Of a DNA stretch of 64,000 bases, positions 1 through 11,899 are shown piece by piece (the stretch's first letter is position 1; every line of letters starts with the position of its first letter). The stretch covers positions 1-64,000 of the forward strand of contig MU832094.1 of assembly GCA_029204225.1 (NCBI GenBank), written 5' to 3'. A program made the translations under genes and the position numbers. Under the pieces are notes generated by a model. It ran no database searches, had not been told where the DNA came from, and saw only the letters and a list, made by a program, of their open reading frames with translations. This DNA comes from Diphasiastrum complanatum (lineage: Eukaryota; Streptophyta; Lycopodiopsida; Lycopodiales; Lycopodiaceae).

Positions 1-1441
1 AGATCCTTTGTTAGTAAAGTTGCATTTTATACTTGGGTTGCAAGAGACTATCAGCTAGAGGTCAGGAGGAAACCAGCCTCTTACCCTCGAGGATGTTGTT
101 CGCGTCGGCCAAGATATACGATGATACTCGTATAGTGGCCAAACCTGAGACTGGTGTCTTGCCCGACGTAAAGGGTAAGAAGCCTTTCTTCCAAAGAAAT
201 CGAAAGATAAGGCGAAAGATGGGTCTTCAGGTTCGGGTAAGTCGAAGAAAAGATCTACCTTGGATCAAGAAACCTTCTTGAAAGCCAGAAGCGAATATGT
301 GCTTTAAATGCATGGAACCAGGTCATGTCGCAAAGGAATGTCCAAAGAAAACGGAAGGCTAAAGGGGCATCTTTTAAAACGCCAGGTAACTCTAGCATAT
401 CTAGTGTAGAACTTTCCTTTGCTGGTAATTCTGTGTGCGAGCATTGTTGTTTTAACACGCTGTTTTTGGTCCTTATGACCTCATTCGGATGAAGGGGGTT
501 GTAGGGTGCCTTCCTCAGCTTTTTGTTAAAAAGTTGTTTAGATTGTTTGGGTTGTCGAATGACATTGTTAGTGATCGAGATCCAAAGTTCACTGTCTTTG
601 AGAAATTAGAGACCACTCTAAGTAGGGGGTCATCAGATCATCTTGAATCGGATGGTCAAACAAAGAGGACGAGACCAATCTATGAAGATATGCTTCGGGC
701 ATATTTTCCAAAAGACAGTTCGGATTGGGAAAGGTACCTTCACAATGATTGAGTTTACGTATAACAGCGCAAAGGCACTTAGCGACAGTAGTCCATTTTC
801 TCTGATGTATGGTTTCCAACCTAGGCTCCCATTTAGTGGCCTCAAAGGCCTCAAGGTAAAGCATGTAGTAGATTTCCTGCATATATGCAAGAAATGTTGC
901 TTTGTTGCTCGCGAGAACGTAAAAAGAACGCTCAGGATAGAGCCAGTTTTATGCTAATCAAAAGCGACAACCTAGGGTCTATGAGGAAGGGGCTTGGGTA
1001 TAATCTTAGAATCCCAAAAGACTCTAAGGTGTTTAAAGACTGGAAAATGTCCTAAGTTATCACCTCGCTATGCATGGGCCATTTCATATAGTAAAGAAAC
1101 TCCATTGAATGCCTATCAGCTGGAGCTGTCTCAAGGTGTTAAGGTTCATCCAGTTTTTCACATTAGTCGTTTAAAGGAACGACTTGGTGGAAGGGATGAC
1201 TTGATACTATCAGGAGGATCTAGTTCAGCTTGAGGACCTAACATCCGTTGTACCTACGGAACACACAGGCCATTGGTTGATGTACGTCAACATGGGCTCA
1301 GAAACTGACAAGTAACTGAGTACTTGGTTCGTTGGAAAGGAAGTTCTGAGGATGATGATACTTGGGAAACGGAACATGACCTTAAACGGAAGTTCCCTGA
1401 TTTTCTTCCTTAGATAAGGAATTTTTTTAAGGAAGAGGGAA
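1..1441 (+). mobile_element. Decayed 3' part of a Ty3/gypsy (chromovirus-type) retrotransposon
   Basis: Several reading frames together carry pieces of a Ty3/gypsy polyprotein, in order. Around 292-360 there is a gag zinc knuckle of the CX2CX4HX4C type (CFKCMEPGHVAKEC). It is followed almost at once, at 489-760, by integrase core with the SDRDPKF motif and an SDGQT motif, so protease, reverse transcriptase and RNase H have been deleted. From 748 to 1233 comes the integrase C-terminal region ([25 protein letters not shown]), broken by stops. At about 1317-1412 is a chromodomain-like end (EYLVRWKGSSEDDDTWE). A polypurine tract at 1427-1441 abuts the 3' LTR. The copy is clearly dead: internal deletion, stops and frameshifts. 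Its 5' end lies outside the window. Confidence 0.88.
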
Positions 1442-1888
1442 TGTTAGGGACCCAACTCCCTTGGGTCCCAACCCTAAACTTGAGACTGGACGATGACTGG
1501 GCCTGTAGACTTGACCAGTGACTCATGAACCTGCATGGTTACCCACGTGTCGTGATCTAGGTGTGCACATGGCTTGGGAGGAGTCTCTCTCCTTGGAAGT
1601 ACACAAGGGGAGAAGGGCTCATTTGCATCCATTCTATCTACCTAGGGAGGAGGTGGATGGACAGCGTGTGCTACGCCAGGATGTATGCTAGCTTGGGGCA
1701 GGAGATGGCTGAGAGCCTAGGCGGTGGTATGGGCCGTCGTCTAGGATGGTAGTTCGGATCCCGCTTGAACGGTCGCAGGCCAGGGCACGGCGGGTGGACC
1801 CGGTTTAGTCTACGGCGAGGTGAACGTGAATCATTCGGTATCTTGTGATTAACCGGCACCTGGAGGTTTGCAGTTAGAGAGTCTAACA
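1442..1888 (+). repeat. 3' LTR of the Ty3/gypsy element at the window start
   Basis: The block begins TGTTAGGGACCC directly after the polypurine tract and ends in TCTAACA, so it has TG..CA ends and is about 447 bp. The same LTR family, more diverged, appears reverse-complemented at 55684-56123 and 59065-59490; they share the first 30 or so bases and the segment with CTATCTACCTAGG. Near the 5' end GGGACCC and GGGTCCC form a 7-bp stem around a 9-base loop, and the other copies keep it. Confidence 0.8.
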
Positions 1889-2249
1889 TAAGGGCTAGTG
1901 TATGACACACAAAAGCAAGCATTATCAACAAAGTTATTCTTACCTTTCAATCTTTTTTATAATGCATAGAAAGTTACAAAAAGTGCATTCTATTTTGGGT
2001 TTTTATTACAAAAACACAAAATGCCCATGTTTTTTAAGCTCCTGGGATTTAACCTAACATTAACGTGTCTAAGCCCATCCCACTCACAAAAATGCCTTGC
2101 TCAAGTATTGGACGATCTATGGGATTCTCAAACCATTCAAGCATAGATCGATCAATAGTTGATTGGATGTCCATTGCCCAAAAATTATAAAGCTCACTCC
2201 AACATTTGATGTCCATGATTGCTTGTCCACCGATCGGGAGCTCCAACTC

Positions 2250-4140
2250 TAGTCACAATCAATTGCACTCAATTAACTATAGCTTCTAGCCTTTCTATAC
2301 TCACCTAACCCAAGGTTGGAGACTTTCCAAGAATAACCTGATTAGCAACATAACATATTTTTCTCTCCAAGAATAATATTGTCTTCAAAAATGGAAGTCA
2401 AAGCAATACATTTAGGACTTTCAATACTATCCCTAAATTGATCATTTTCTTAACTTCCTTTTCCTTTCCATTGAATCGAGTACTCAAAGACAAGACAAAT
2501 TCTTAATCGTTTTTGTCTCCTATGAAGTATTCTTTCTGTTTCAAAAAAATCAGAGATGAAATGTCTTTAACACAACTGGATCTTCATAATTGAGTGAATC
2601 ATTGTACACCTTGCTTCAAATATGCTACAACAAAAGACTGGATGTACCTTAGTAACGGTACCATCCAAAAGTTTTTGTGAAAGGCAAAGAGTCTTTTGAA
2701 AGGTACATAAACCTTGCAAGTAGTTTGAATTGCTTTCCAATCCACAATACTTTAAAGTCCTTTGAAAATCTCAAATACTCCCCATCACCTTCCCTAAACT
2801 CTTGGGGATTTCTCTTCAAATTTGCATAACGTCTTTCTCTATCCTAGACACTCTAGACATTCTCACATAGTAACCATAACATTTCTTGCATATCATTGCA
2901 AAACATCCATGATCTTCCAAAGCTTAATCCCTTTAATTTCCATAGCAATGGGAGGTCTCGACTAAAACCCATAAATAAGCATAAAGGGGATGTGTTAAGT
3001 GGTATAATGCTTGAGATTGTTGCAAAGCAAAGTTCAACAATGAAAAGGGTTAATTTTCCATCAAAATTTCTTTTTAGAAAAAACATGCTCTAAGCATATC
3101 TTCCATCATTTGCTTAGCCCTTTGCTTTGAGTCTTGACCATCAACTTCAAGATGATCTAAAAAGCTTAAGCTCAGCTCAAAATTGTCATGTCAATTGACC
3201 ATCTCGATTACTCAACATCACTAGGCAATCCATAAATCTAATAAACCTCTACAAATATTTGATCTAAGTCAAAAGCTTTAGTTGTCATCTTCACAAGCAA
3301 AATGGTAGCTAATTTGGTCAACAATCCACCAAAACCTGGACCGCATCACTACTTTTCCAAGTCCTTAGAAGACCAACTACAAAATCAAATGCGATACTCT
3401 CTCACCTTTTATTGGGAATATCTGATGAATACAATAGAGTCACTTGCTCTTAGGCATTCCACTTTCTTAAGTTAAAACTGTTTACAACTAAATACATAAG
3501 ATTCCACGTAGTTTTATTTATTTTTTGGCCAATAAAAATATCTTCGTAGTAACTCAAAAGTCCTATGAATGTCTGAGTGCAACACTCGACAAGCCATGAT
3601 GTTCATGGAACATTTGACATCTAGTCTTGTCATTCTCTGGCACGCAGACCTTACTATCCTTGAAGTATCCCTAAACAACAATCAATTGTGAATAGAAAAT
3701 TGATGTGCTATCTTCTCCTCCCCCTAATTCCACCAAACATCATTTTACTTAGTGTCATCATACATTTTGTCTGAACTTTATGCCATATCAAACTAGAGTA
3801 TGAGTCATTTTGACATAACCCTTTAAGGAAAAAAGTAAAAGTGATATAGATCTCATCAAGGGAAAGTGAATTCAAATCAATTAATTCTACTAAAAGCATC
3901 TACTACAAGATTAGAAGCCCCTTTGATATAATAAACCTAGTAGTTGAACTCTTGCATGAGCTCGACCTACTCAGCCTTGTGAACTTTAAGATTGCAATGG
4001 TTTATCTGAAGGCTTGATGATATGTAAAAACAATAAACTTATCACCTTATAAATGTGTCTTAAGAGCATAGATTACAACAAAAGGATCTACCTCAATTGA
4101 GTATTGCTTTCAAAGGTTACTCACCTCCTGTTTTCAAGCA
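2250..4140 (-). mobile_element. Heavily decayed Ty3/gypsy pol remnant (RNase H end to integrase C-terminus)
   Basis: Read on the minus strand, scattered short frames line up with Ty3/gypsy pol in the right order. Near 3990-3900 are the end of RNase H (LMQEFNY, YYIKGASNLVVDAF) and, at 3899-3708, the linker after it (LSLDE, KGLCQNDSY, IW). At 3086-2853 is integrase C-terminal sequence matching the family pattern around [10 protein letters not shown] and MQEMLWLLRENV. From 2840 to 2700 follows the KRxPxEFREGDxxxLR type segment. Almost every stretch of 60 codons has a stop, so this is an old copy. No LTR, primer-binding site or polypurine tract was recognised on either side. The left limit is uncertain; 1889-2249 shows nothing identifiable. 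Confidence 0.7.
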
Positions 4141-4214
4141 TTATGCAACAAGAATCAAGTTGCAATTGCTTGATTTGACCAAGCCAATTGGCTTAGTCAA
4201 GCACATGCAGAGAG

Positions 4215-4620
4215 ATGGTACGCCTAGGATTCCAACGAGTGACTAAGATCTTCCGACCGTTGATGAGATATTTTCAAAGTATCATCGGGAGTTGGCACCA
4301 CATAATAGGAGGCAACGTAGGACCACTATGCCCATGGCTAGGGCCGATGCAGAGGATGCAGGAGAGGAGGGTGGGAATGACACTGAGGAGAGAGATGAGG
4401 AGAGATTTGAAGATGAGGAGGCCCTGGAGGGTTTCGGAAACAAACAACCAGAGTAGGATATCAAAGATACTGTCGAGCAAGATTCTGATGACGATGAGGA
4501 GTACAAGCCTTCAGTGCGCCAGACAAAGTTCGAGCTCTTCCATAAGTCTGAAGTGTGACAGAAGTATTGAAGTTCCTTGGTATATGACAAGGACGGTGTG
4601 AATGAAAGTCAGTTAAAGCA
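4215..4620 (+). pseudogene. Acidic coding-like relic, unidentified
   Basis: One frame reads through about 70 codons of acidic, Glu/Asp-rich protein sequence (RADAEDAGEEGGNDTEERD, then FEDEEALEGF), hits a stop, and resumes as DIKDTVEQDSDDDEEYKPS. The second part is repeated, inverted, at about 5300-5466. I do not recognise a family. The composition and degeneracy suggest a relic of a transposon-borne or captured gene rather than a working host gene. It forms the outer left part of the large palindrome described separately. Confidence 0.35.
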
Positions 4621-5466
4621 TGTTTTGCAATAGGAACACAGTTTGAAAGGAAGTTTTATGGGCATTGCTAGTCATTTCTTGAACTCGGACACCCAAGGAA
4701 GCAACATAGATCAAGCAATGATCAATACCCTTTCATCTGGATGTTTGGCCAAGAAGCTTTGCAAGAAAGCAATGGTCAAAAATGTCCTTCCAGTGCATAG
4801 AGATGGTAGGAGTAGTTCTGACGCCAGTACGTGTTCCCTGATTTTACCACATCATCAATTGTTCCGTCTTGGCCTCCACGTCAAACGTTTCTGATGAGCC
4901 TCCAGAGACAGCACCCACTAGTTTCTGATCCACGAATCAAAAACCAGCTGGTGTTTTCTCTAAAGGCTCACCAAAAACGTTTGACGTGGAGTCGAAAACG
5001 GAGCAATTAATGGTGTGGTAAAATCCGGGAGTACGTAAGGGCGACACAACCACTCCTTTCGCCTGCATGCCCTGGAAGGACCTTTTTGGCCATTGCTTTC
5101 TTGCAAGGCTTCCTGGCCAAATATCCAGATGGAAGGGTAGTGAACATTGCTTGATATATACTGCTTCGTTGGGTTTCTGAGTTCAGGAAATGGGCAGTGA
5201 AGCCAAAACCTAAATCATAAAACAGTATAAAGCCAACACAACTGGAAATCAGAACGCTGTATTGATTGCAAAACCTGCTCTAATTGACTTTCATTTACAC
5301 CATCTCCGTCGATAACCAAACAGCTTCAGTACGTCTGTCGCACTCGCCAGTTATGGAAGAGATCGAACTTTCTTCCTGGCTAGCTGAAGGCTTGTACTCT
5401 TCATCATCAGAAGAATCTTGCTCAACAGTGTATTTGATGTCCTTCTTCTCGCCGTTTGTTTGCTAG
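4440..5466. repeat. About 1-kb imperfect palindrome (inverted duplication)
   Basis: The left half (4440-4932) and the right half (4933-5466) are reverse complements over nearly their whole length, at roughly 80 per cent identity by eye. Matched pairs include GAGCAAGATTCTGATGACGA (left, 4475) with its inverse at 5405-5427, AATGAAAGTCA (4600) with TGACTTTCATT (5286), and CATCTGGATGTTTGGCCAAG (4735) with its inverse near 5110-5131. CCACGTCAAACGTTT (4877) pairs with AAACGTTTGACGTGG (4976). The centre lies at about 4927-4938 (GATCCACGAATC), with essentially no spacer. Transcribed, it would fold into one hairpin of about 500 bp. No terminal direct repeats marking insertion were found. Confidence 0.85.
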
Positions 5467-5649
5467 CCCTTGGCCCTAAAGCATACGATAGGTCCACACT
5501 TTTGCGCATTTTGATGGGCTTGTGTGGTGTGCGTCCTCAATTCCATGGCTTGATGAAAACAACTGTGGAAAAACTGATGTTCACAATTTTGAACTCCAGA
5601 AGTTAATGGACACCAGAAGAGTAAATGGTCAGCAAAACTATGCCATTCA

Positions 5650-6030
5650 CTACGGGGAACCACAAGACCGACCATCCCATTCTGTTCTGCTGCAGCAGTG
5701 ACAGAATTATCCTACTGAAAGTCCTGCAAGAAGTATAGCTACCTCTGTCAGCACAGGCCTACACAGTACTATGTCTTATATGATGTGATCGGTTTCCCCC
5801 CAGATGAACTTCAACAGCTTACTAATTACTTATGCAAAACTGTTTCATTCACTACAAGGAACCACGAGACCTACAAAAGTACTATGTCTTATATGATGTG
5901 ATCGGTTTCCCCCCGGGTGAACTCCAACAGCTTACTAATCACTTATGCAAAATTGTTTCATTCACTACAGGGAACCGACGAGACCTACACAGTACTATGT
6001 CTTATATGATCTGATCAATTCTCCCACGGA
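5650..6030 (+). repeat. Tandem repeat, unit about 113 bp, three copies plus a partial one
   Basis: The phrase CTAC(ACA/AAA)GTACTATGTC starts at 5759, 5871 and 5985, a period of 112-114 bp. Each unit continues with TATATGATGTGATCGG, CAGCTTACTAAT, CTTATGCAAAA and CATTCACTAC; the first unit is partial and begins near 5645. The copies differ by scattered substitutions. Short open frames across it are by-products of the periodicity. Confidence 0.85.
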
Positions 6031-6033
6031 TGG

Positions 6034-6695
6034 TCGAACTTCGGAAGGACGTGTTGGGCCTGTCGTCCGTCCGGTCCTCGTCCCGTCTGCTCCCACAGGT
6101 TCCTATCGAGGTTGTCCGCTGGCCGAAACGGACGACACCTGAAACGGATCCCGTTTAGAGAAACGGGGCCGTCGGACGGAAAGCTGCAAAACTAGTCCAT
6201 TTCACATGACCTAATTGCGTTTCTATCCCGTCGAAGGGCCATTTTCACCGAACGACACCCGAATCGAGCCAGACTCGATCCCTTGACTTCGAATCAGGAT
6301 CACGAATCCATGGACTGTATTCCTGGGCCATTTTGTTGATTCCAAATGTTTTCAGGTCTTGTCCCTCGCAAAGTGTCCTTGAAGCCCTGTTCAACATCGA
6401 ACTTCGGACGGACGTTCTGGGTTTTTTGTCAGTCCTTTCCTCGTCTTGTCTATTCCGACAGGTTCCTATCGAGGTTGTCCACTGGCCGAAACAGACGGCA
6501 CCTGAAACGGATCCCGCTTGAAGAAATGGGGCCGTCGGACGGAAAACTGCAAAACTAGTCCATTTCAATTGACCTAATTGCGTTTCTGTCCCGTCGAACG
6601 GCCATTTTGACCGGACGATACCCGAATTAAGCCAGGCTCGGTCCCTTGGGTTCGTACCCGCTTAACGAACCTGTGGACGGTATTCCTGGACCATT
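6034..6695 (+). repeat. Direct repeat pair of about 300 bp, 363 bp apart
   Basis: The segment 6034-6332 (TCGAACTTCGGA to ATTCCTGGGCCA) recurs at 6397-6695 (TCGAACTTCGGA to ATTCCTGGACCA), with a 64-base unrelated spacer. Shared landmarks include GGTTCCTATCGAGGTTGTCC, GCTGCAAAACTAGTCCATTT (or AACTGC) and GACCTAATTGCGTTTCT. Identity looks near 85 per cent. No coding signature was recognised; it could be a pair of LTR or satellite fragments. The stretch 6696-7000 is TG-rich low-complexity sequence with nothing else seen in it. Confidence 0.8.
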
Positions 6696-6998
6696 AATAC
6701 ATTCTACGCAGGTTTAAGTGTATGCTACACAAGTGCTACTTTGATGTTGAATCTGCACATACTTGTGGTGCAATGCCTAAGACACAATGAGGACGTGAGG
6801 TGAGGTTGATGATGTTTATGGATGTGGTTATGATGATTATGGTTGTGGCTTGTCTTGATGGTTATGGCTGTGGGGTTGTGGGTTTATGATGATTTGTTAG
6901 GGTTTATGGTGTTATGTTAACTGTGCCATTTGTTAGGGTGTCGGGTTTAGCGTGTTATGTTGAATGGCTGAACATGATGAGAAAGATGCAGATGTGTT

Positions 6999-7259
<261 letters not shown>

Positions 7260-7566
7260 TTGCACAGAGCAAACCATTTTTGACTAACCATTCAAATTTC
7301 ACAGAGCTAACCATTTGTAAGCAACCATGATAAATTAGCCATGACACGAATAAACTGTAAAAAAATATATACATCTCATCTGATGCCAATATACATGATA
7401 GTCTGTGTGTATCAATATCTACAAGTCTGTGCTAAAAAAATCATCCCTCTACGTGCCAGATGCATCCTCAGGGGTGTCAAATACAAAGTCTGGCTGGGAG
7501 TCTAGAGGCATCTAGGACTCCTCTAAGTCTGGGCCAGCGCCTGCCAAGAGACGACTAGAAAAATCA

Positions 7567-9932
7567 TCAGTGCGTCCCCTCTTGGCTGGCCTGCCTCTGG
7601 GTCTGCCAGAAGGAACCCTCTGTGGTACACTCCTGCCTGGGGGTCTCCCTCTGCCACAGGGGGGGTCTCTGGGAAGAACTGCCAGCCTGTGATGCTCTGA
7701 GTCGTCTCTGCGCTATCTGTCTCTGAGCAGCAGCCTCTGTCTCCCTCGCAAACTCTGACTTGCCATCATCTGAAAGGGGGCGTGATGCGGGAGTACTGGG
7801 TGGGGCACGTGGACCATCCCCCACTAGGTCGACCCTCTCGTCTGAATCATATGTGGGCTCATCATCAGAGAAGGGCAATGGAACGTCAGCAGGGAGGGTG
7901 GGGGTCTCATCGGCATCGACATCATCCTCGGGCTCACCCCGCAGAGCACGCCGAGCGGCATCATCTGGATCAACCTCTGGCTTTGGCTCATGATCGGCCG
8001 CTGCAACCAGGCACTCATCGGGATTGACTTGCACAAGTGAATCATTCTTGAGAATAGCCGAAGCAACCGTGAGGGCATTAAACTGAATGTCTAAAACCAA
8101 TACGAAAGCAAAACAACAGAGCAACGAAATATACCGCAGCAGTAGGGCGCGTGCACCTCCTACCCTCATGCTCTCCGTGATGCGTCGAACCACTCTGGTG
8201 TTGGTGTTGCAATACACCAGGTCATTGCATCGCTCCGTCGTCAGATGGTTCCGCCTGTTCGTGTGAACAAGGCTGAACGCTGACCAATTCCGCTCGCACA
8301 CACAAGCAAAACAGTCCTGCATTAATTGCCAACAACTCGAGTGAGTACCGACCTTGTAGAGAAAATGCGATAACTGGTTGGATGAATGACATTAGACAAC
8401 ATACCTGTGAAAGGACTCGGAGCGCGAGCGTCCTCAGGTCTGGCTGCCCAGCGCCGTAGCTCTCCCACCATGATACAGGGAAGAGCCTGATCTCTCGAAC
8501 ACGTGCAAGGTCCTCCCCGAACAGCCCTAGAGAGTGCTTGCAGTTGAGCAACGATATGCTTGAGTACACTTGAGCTCGCGCAGGGAAATTGAACGAACGA
8601 CAGCGTACGATAGATCAAGAGTTTACCTGTAACCGAGCCTCTGCACCTCAAGCCTGCTGCGGAACCCAGTATCGCTGCTGAGGAGGCGGATGTATGCGAA
8701 CCAATCCGCACGCAGCTCTGCATCGTCGTACTACCTCTCGCTCAGAAACAGCGGATGTAGTATGTGGGCCACACTGTGAATGGGCCGATGAAACTTATCC
8801 CATCACCGCTGCCACAAGCGCCTGATAGGCTCCAACCTGTGGACCAAACCACGTGGAGGCAACAGTTACATACAATCGTGTTGCGGCAGCAAGACGAAAT
8901 AGAGTGCGAAATGGAAGTAAGGATGGTGAGACGGAAAAAAGTTATACCTGGCAGGGTCCAGCTCGGAACGCTAGAGAGACTCGCCTATGAGGTCCATGAA
9001 CTCATAAATGAGGCCCATCGTGCACCTCTCGCGATCAACGAGCCTTAGAACAGAGTAGATGGGGCGCATGACGTCCATGAGCTGCTGCATATCCACCCAG
9101 AAAGGCTCCATGAAGAGGATGTCGTGGAAGGCCAAGCCCTCTAGGGTCGTGGACAGGTCCATGGCGGTGAACTCTGCAGAAGTGGCCATGTGCCGCAATT
9201 CACCCTTGAGCTTGTGTAGCCGCTCAAGCATGATGAACTGGTAGGCGAAGCAGGTGCGAACAGGCTTCTCTTCAAGTCGAGCCTACATTGACAAACGGAA
9301 TGAGAGGCACACATGAAACGAGCAAAAAATAAAGAAGCATCTTGAACGAGCCAAAAAATAAGTAGCAACTTACCTGCTGAATGTGCAAAAAAGGGCCATC
9401 ATGCGGCGCTTGCGTGTGATGAAGTCCACAACCGCAAGTGCCCTCGTGAGAATCTCACTGACCCAAGGCAGGCGCCCGACAGTGATGGCAAAGGCGTAGG
9501 TGCAGCAGTGGAGTCTGTGGATCCATGGGGAGTACTGGCGGAGGGGGTACGGGTGGCTGTGGCTGTAGCGGAGGCGGAGGCGGAGGCGGTGGCGGGTGCG
9601 GATGCAGTGGTGGTGGCGGGTGCCGATGCGACGGTGGGGGCGGTGGCGCTGGGTGTACCAGTGGCAGGGGCGGTGGCAGTGGGTGCACCAGTAGAAATAG
9701 AGTCCGCGGCATCTGTGGACGGCTCGCCGGGCTTAGCAGCTGGCTCAGAATATGCCTCGAGAATGCGAGCCCTCTCTGCAGCGGGGATGACCATACAAAC
9801 GTTGATCCCGTAGCGTCCCCCCGTGGGTCGGACTCGCAATCCCCCCAAATGTGCTTGAACCCAAGAGGCATTCCCTGTGAACTGCTTTTGACAAAAAGGG
9901 CAACGCCACTTTTTGTCGGGCATCAACTCCAC
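7567..9932 (-). mobile_element. hAT-family transposase gene, internally deleted
   Basis: Read on the minus strand from 9932, the first exon encodes a BED-type zinc finger ([12 protein letters not shown] ... AHLGG), then a long Pro/Ala/Thr-rich linker to about 9500. Directly after comes the end of the DUF659 region (RLPWVSEIL, VDFITRKRRMMALF, 9470-9380). Next is a helical segment with LRLVDRERC and LIYEFMDLIGE (9231-8971), then the hAT C-terminal dimerisation motif with CERNWSAFSLVHTNRRNHL (about 8300-8230). The last exon (8036-7567) is an acidic tail starting VNPDECLV. The parallel element at 56190-58940 keeps the whole DUF659 domain that this copy lacks, so the catalytic aspartates are gone and the copy cannot be autonomous. 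Splice sites are approximate. No terminal inverted repeats or 8-bp target duplication were found; a (CT)n array sits directly upstream. Confidence 0.85.
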
Positions 9933-9953
9933 CTCATCCCAAATGGGACGAGC

Positions 9954-10536
<583 letters not shown>

Positions 10537-10789
10537 GCTTCTTCTGAACAGTCCGCTGCCTGCGCGCCTTTTTGTTTTTTTTTTTTTATAAAAAACGCCT
10601 CCGGGTCCGGGCGTCGGACGCGAAAAGGCCGCGTCCGGCCCGGACCCTCATGTCTGATATATATATATATCATAGATCCAGCGATACCAGGATCCGCAGA
10701 TCCCGATACCGCGGATCCATACTGATCCGCAGTACCATAATATATAATTTTTTTTTTCAATATTTTTTTAAATTTAAAAAAAAAAATTA

Positions 10790-11337
10790 AGTGGGCAATA
10801 TGGGTATCAGCTTGAAGCTGTTGACGAGAGCAGTGCATTTATGCAGGTTGCCGGTTTTGACGAGAGCGAACAGCCAAAGGACCAAGGGGATGCAAAACAC
10901 CAAAAAGTGTGTTTTCGCTCAGGGAGTCGGAAGGCCAAATCATGAAGAGGTCGTACCGTCGGGGCCGGGGTCTACCGGCAGCCCCCGGACCCCGTTGTTA
11001 GGGGGCTCTACCCCCCAAACCCCCCGAACCCCCCGTTTCTCGGGGGGCTAACGTCCCCCGAACCCCCCAAGACTTGCTGCTATATAGAAACTGTAAGCTA
11101 GCCATCTCATAACCATCATGGTCTCACAGTAGACCCTATACTAACAACCGTGCTCAATAATGGCTTCTCCTCATAACGAGGGCCTTACGGATTTGAGCTC
11201 ACGGTTAACTAGTGACTACTAAACTGAGAGGTGCATTATTTAGTTGTGTAACACATTTTGTAGCTGAAAGCACCGGCAACCTGCATAAATGCACTGCTCT
11301 CGTCAACAGCTTCAAGCTGATACCCATATTGCCCACT
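10790..11337. repeat. 66-bp perfect inverted repeat flanking a 416-bp spacer
   Basis: The 66 bases at 10790-10855 (beginning AGTGGGCAATATGGGTATCA) are the exact reverse complement of 11272-11337. Outside the arms the left flank is A/T-rich (10747-10789) and the right flank is a T run (11341-11356). Further out, ATCCGCAGTACC (10728) pairs with GGTACTGCGGAT (11380), so a larger imperfect inverted structure encloses the perfect arms. The spacer contains C/G-run-rich sequence (about 10965-11070) of a kind seen in LTRs. A MITE-like or fold-back element, or an inversion-type rearrangement, would explain it. No target duplication was confirmed. Confidence 0.9.
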
Positions 11338-11368
11338 AAATTTTTTTTTTTTTTTTAGAATAAAAAAT

Positions 11369-11405
11369 GGTGCCGCCCTGGTACTGCGGATTTTTGGGCG
11401 GCACC
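11369..11405. repeat. GC-rich hairpin
   Basis: GGTGCCGCCC at 11369-11378 and GGGCGGCACC at 11396-11405 form a perfect 10-bp stem around a 17-base loop. It lies just outside the right arm of the 66-bp inverted repeat. Confidence 0.85.
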
Positions 11406-11430
11406 ATAATGGCAGTACCACATGCCACTA

Positions 11431-11432
<2 letters not shown>

Positions 11433-11502
<70 letters not shown>
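11433..11502. repeat. (AT)35 microsatellite
   Basis: About 70 bp of perfect alternating AT, self-complementary and able to form a cruciform. It follows the inverted-repeat structure immediately. Confidence 0.97.
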
Positions 11503-11506
<4 letters not shown>

Positions 11507-11899
11507 CAAATGGTTTATGACATATTCATCATTCTCATGAGGCATGTGTAGATAGTGGATCATTTTCCATGTTTCTGAATCATCTTTAATTTCAGGTTTC
11601 AACTTTGGTATGTAAAGCGCTTCGTGTATGCTTTGTATAACTTGTTTAGTATGCGTCATTGCGTGATATTTGATATTGGTTTGTTAAAGTCTAAAATTCT
11701 TCAAACACTAGCCTCTAGCTCGATTTTTGGATGCCCTCAATTTTTGGATGGTAGTTTGCTTGTCCTTATGCCCTTTGGTCATTCTCAATCGTCTATCTTT
11801 CCTTAACTGTGTGCATGGAAATCGTGAAAAACGTGAAATCGAGAAATGTGAATGTGAAAAACGTTTGATTTTTTCCCTAACCATAACTTCTCCGGAGTC

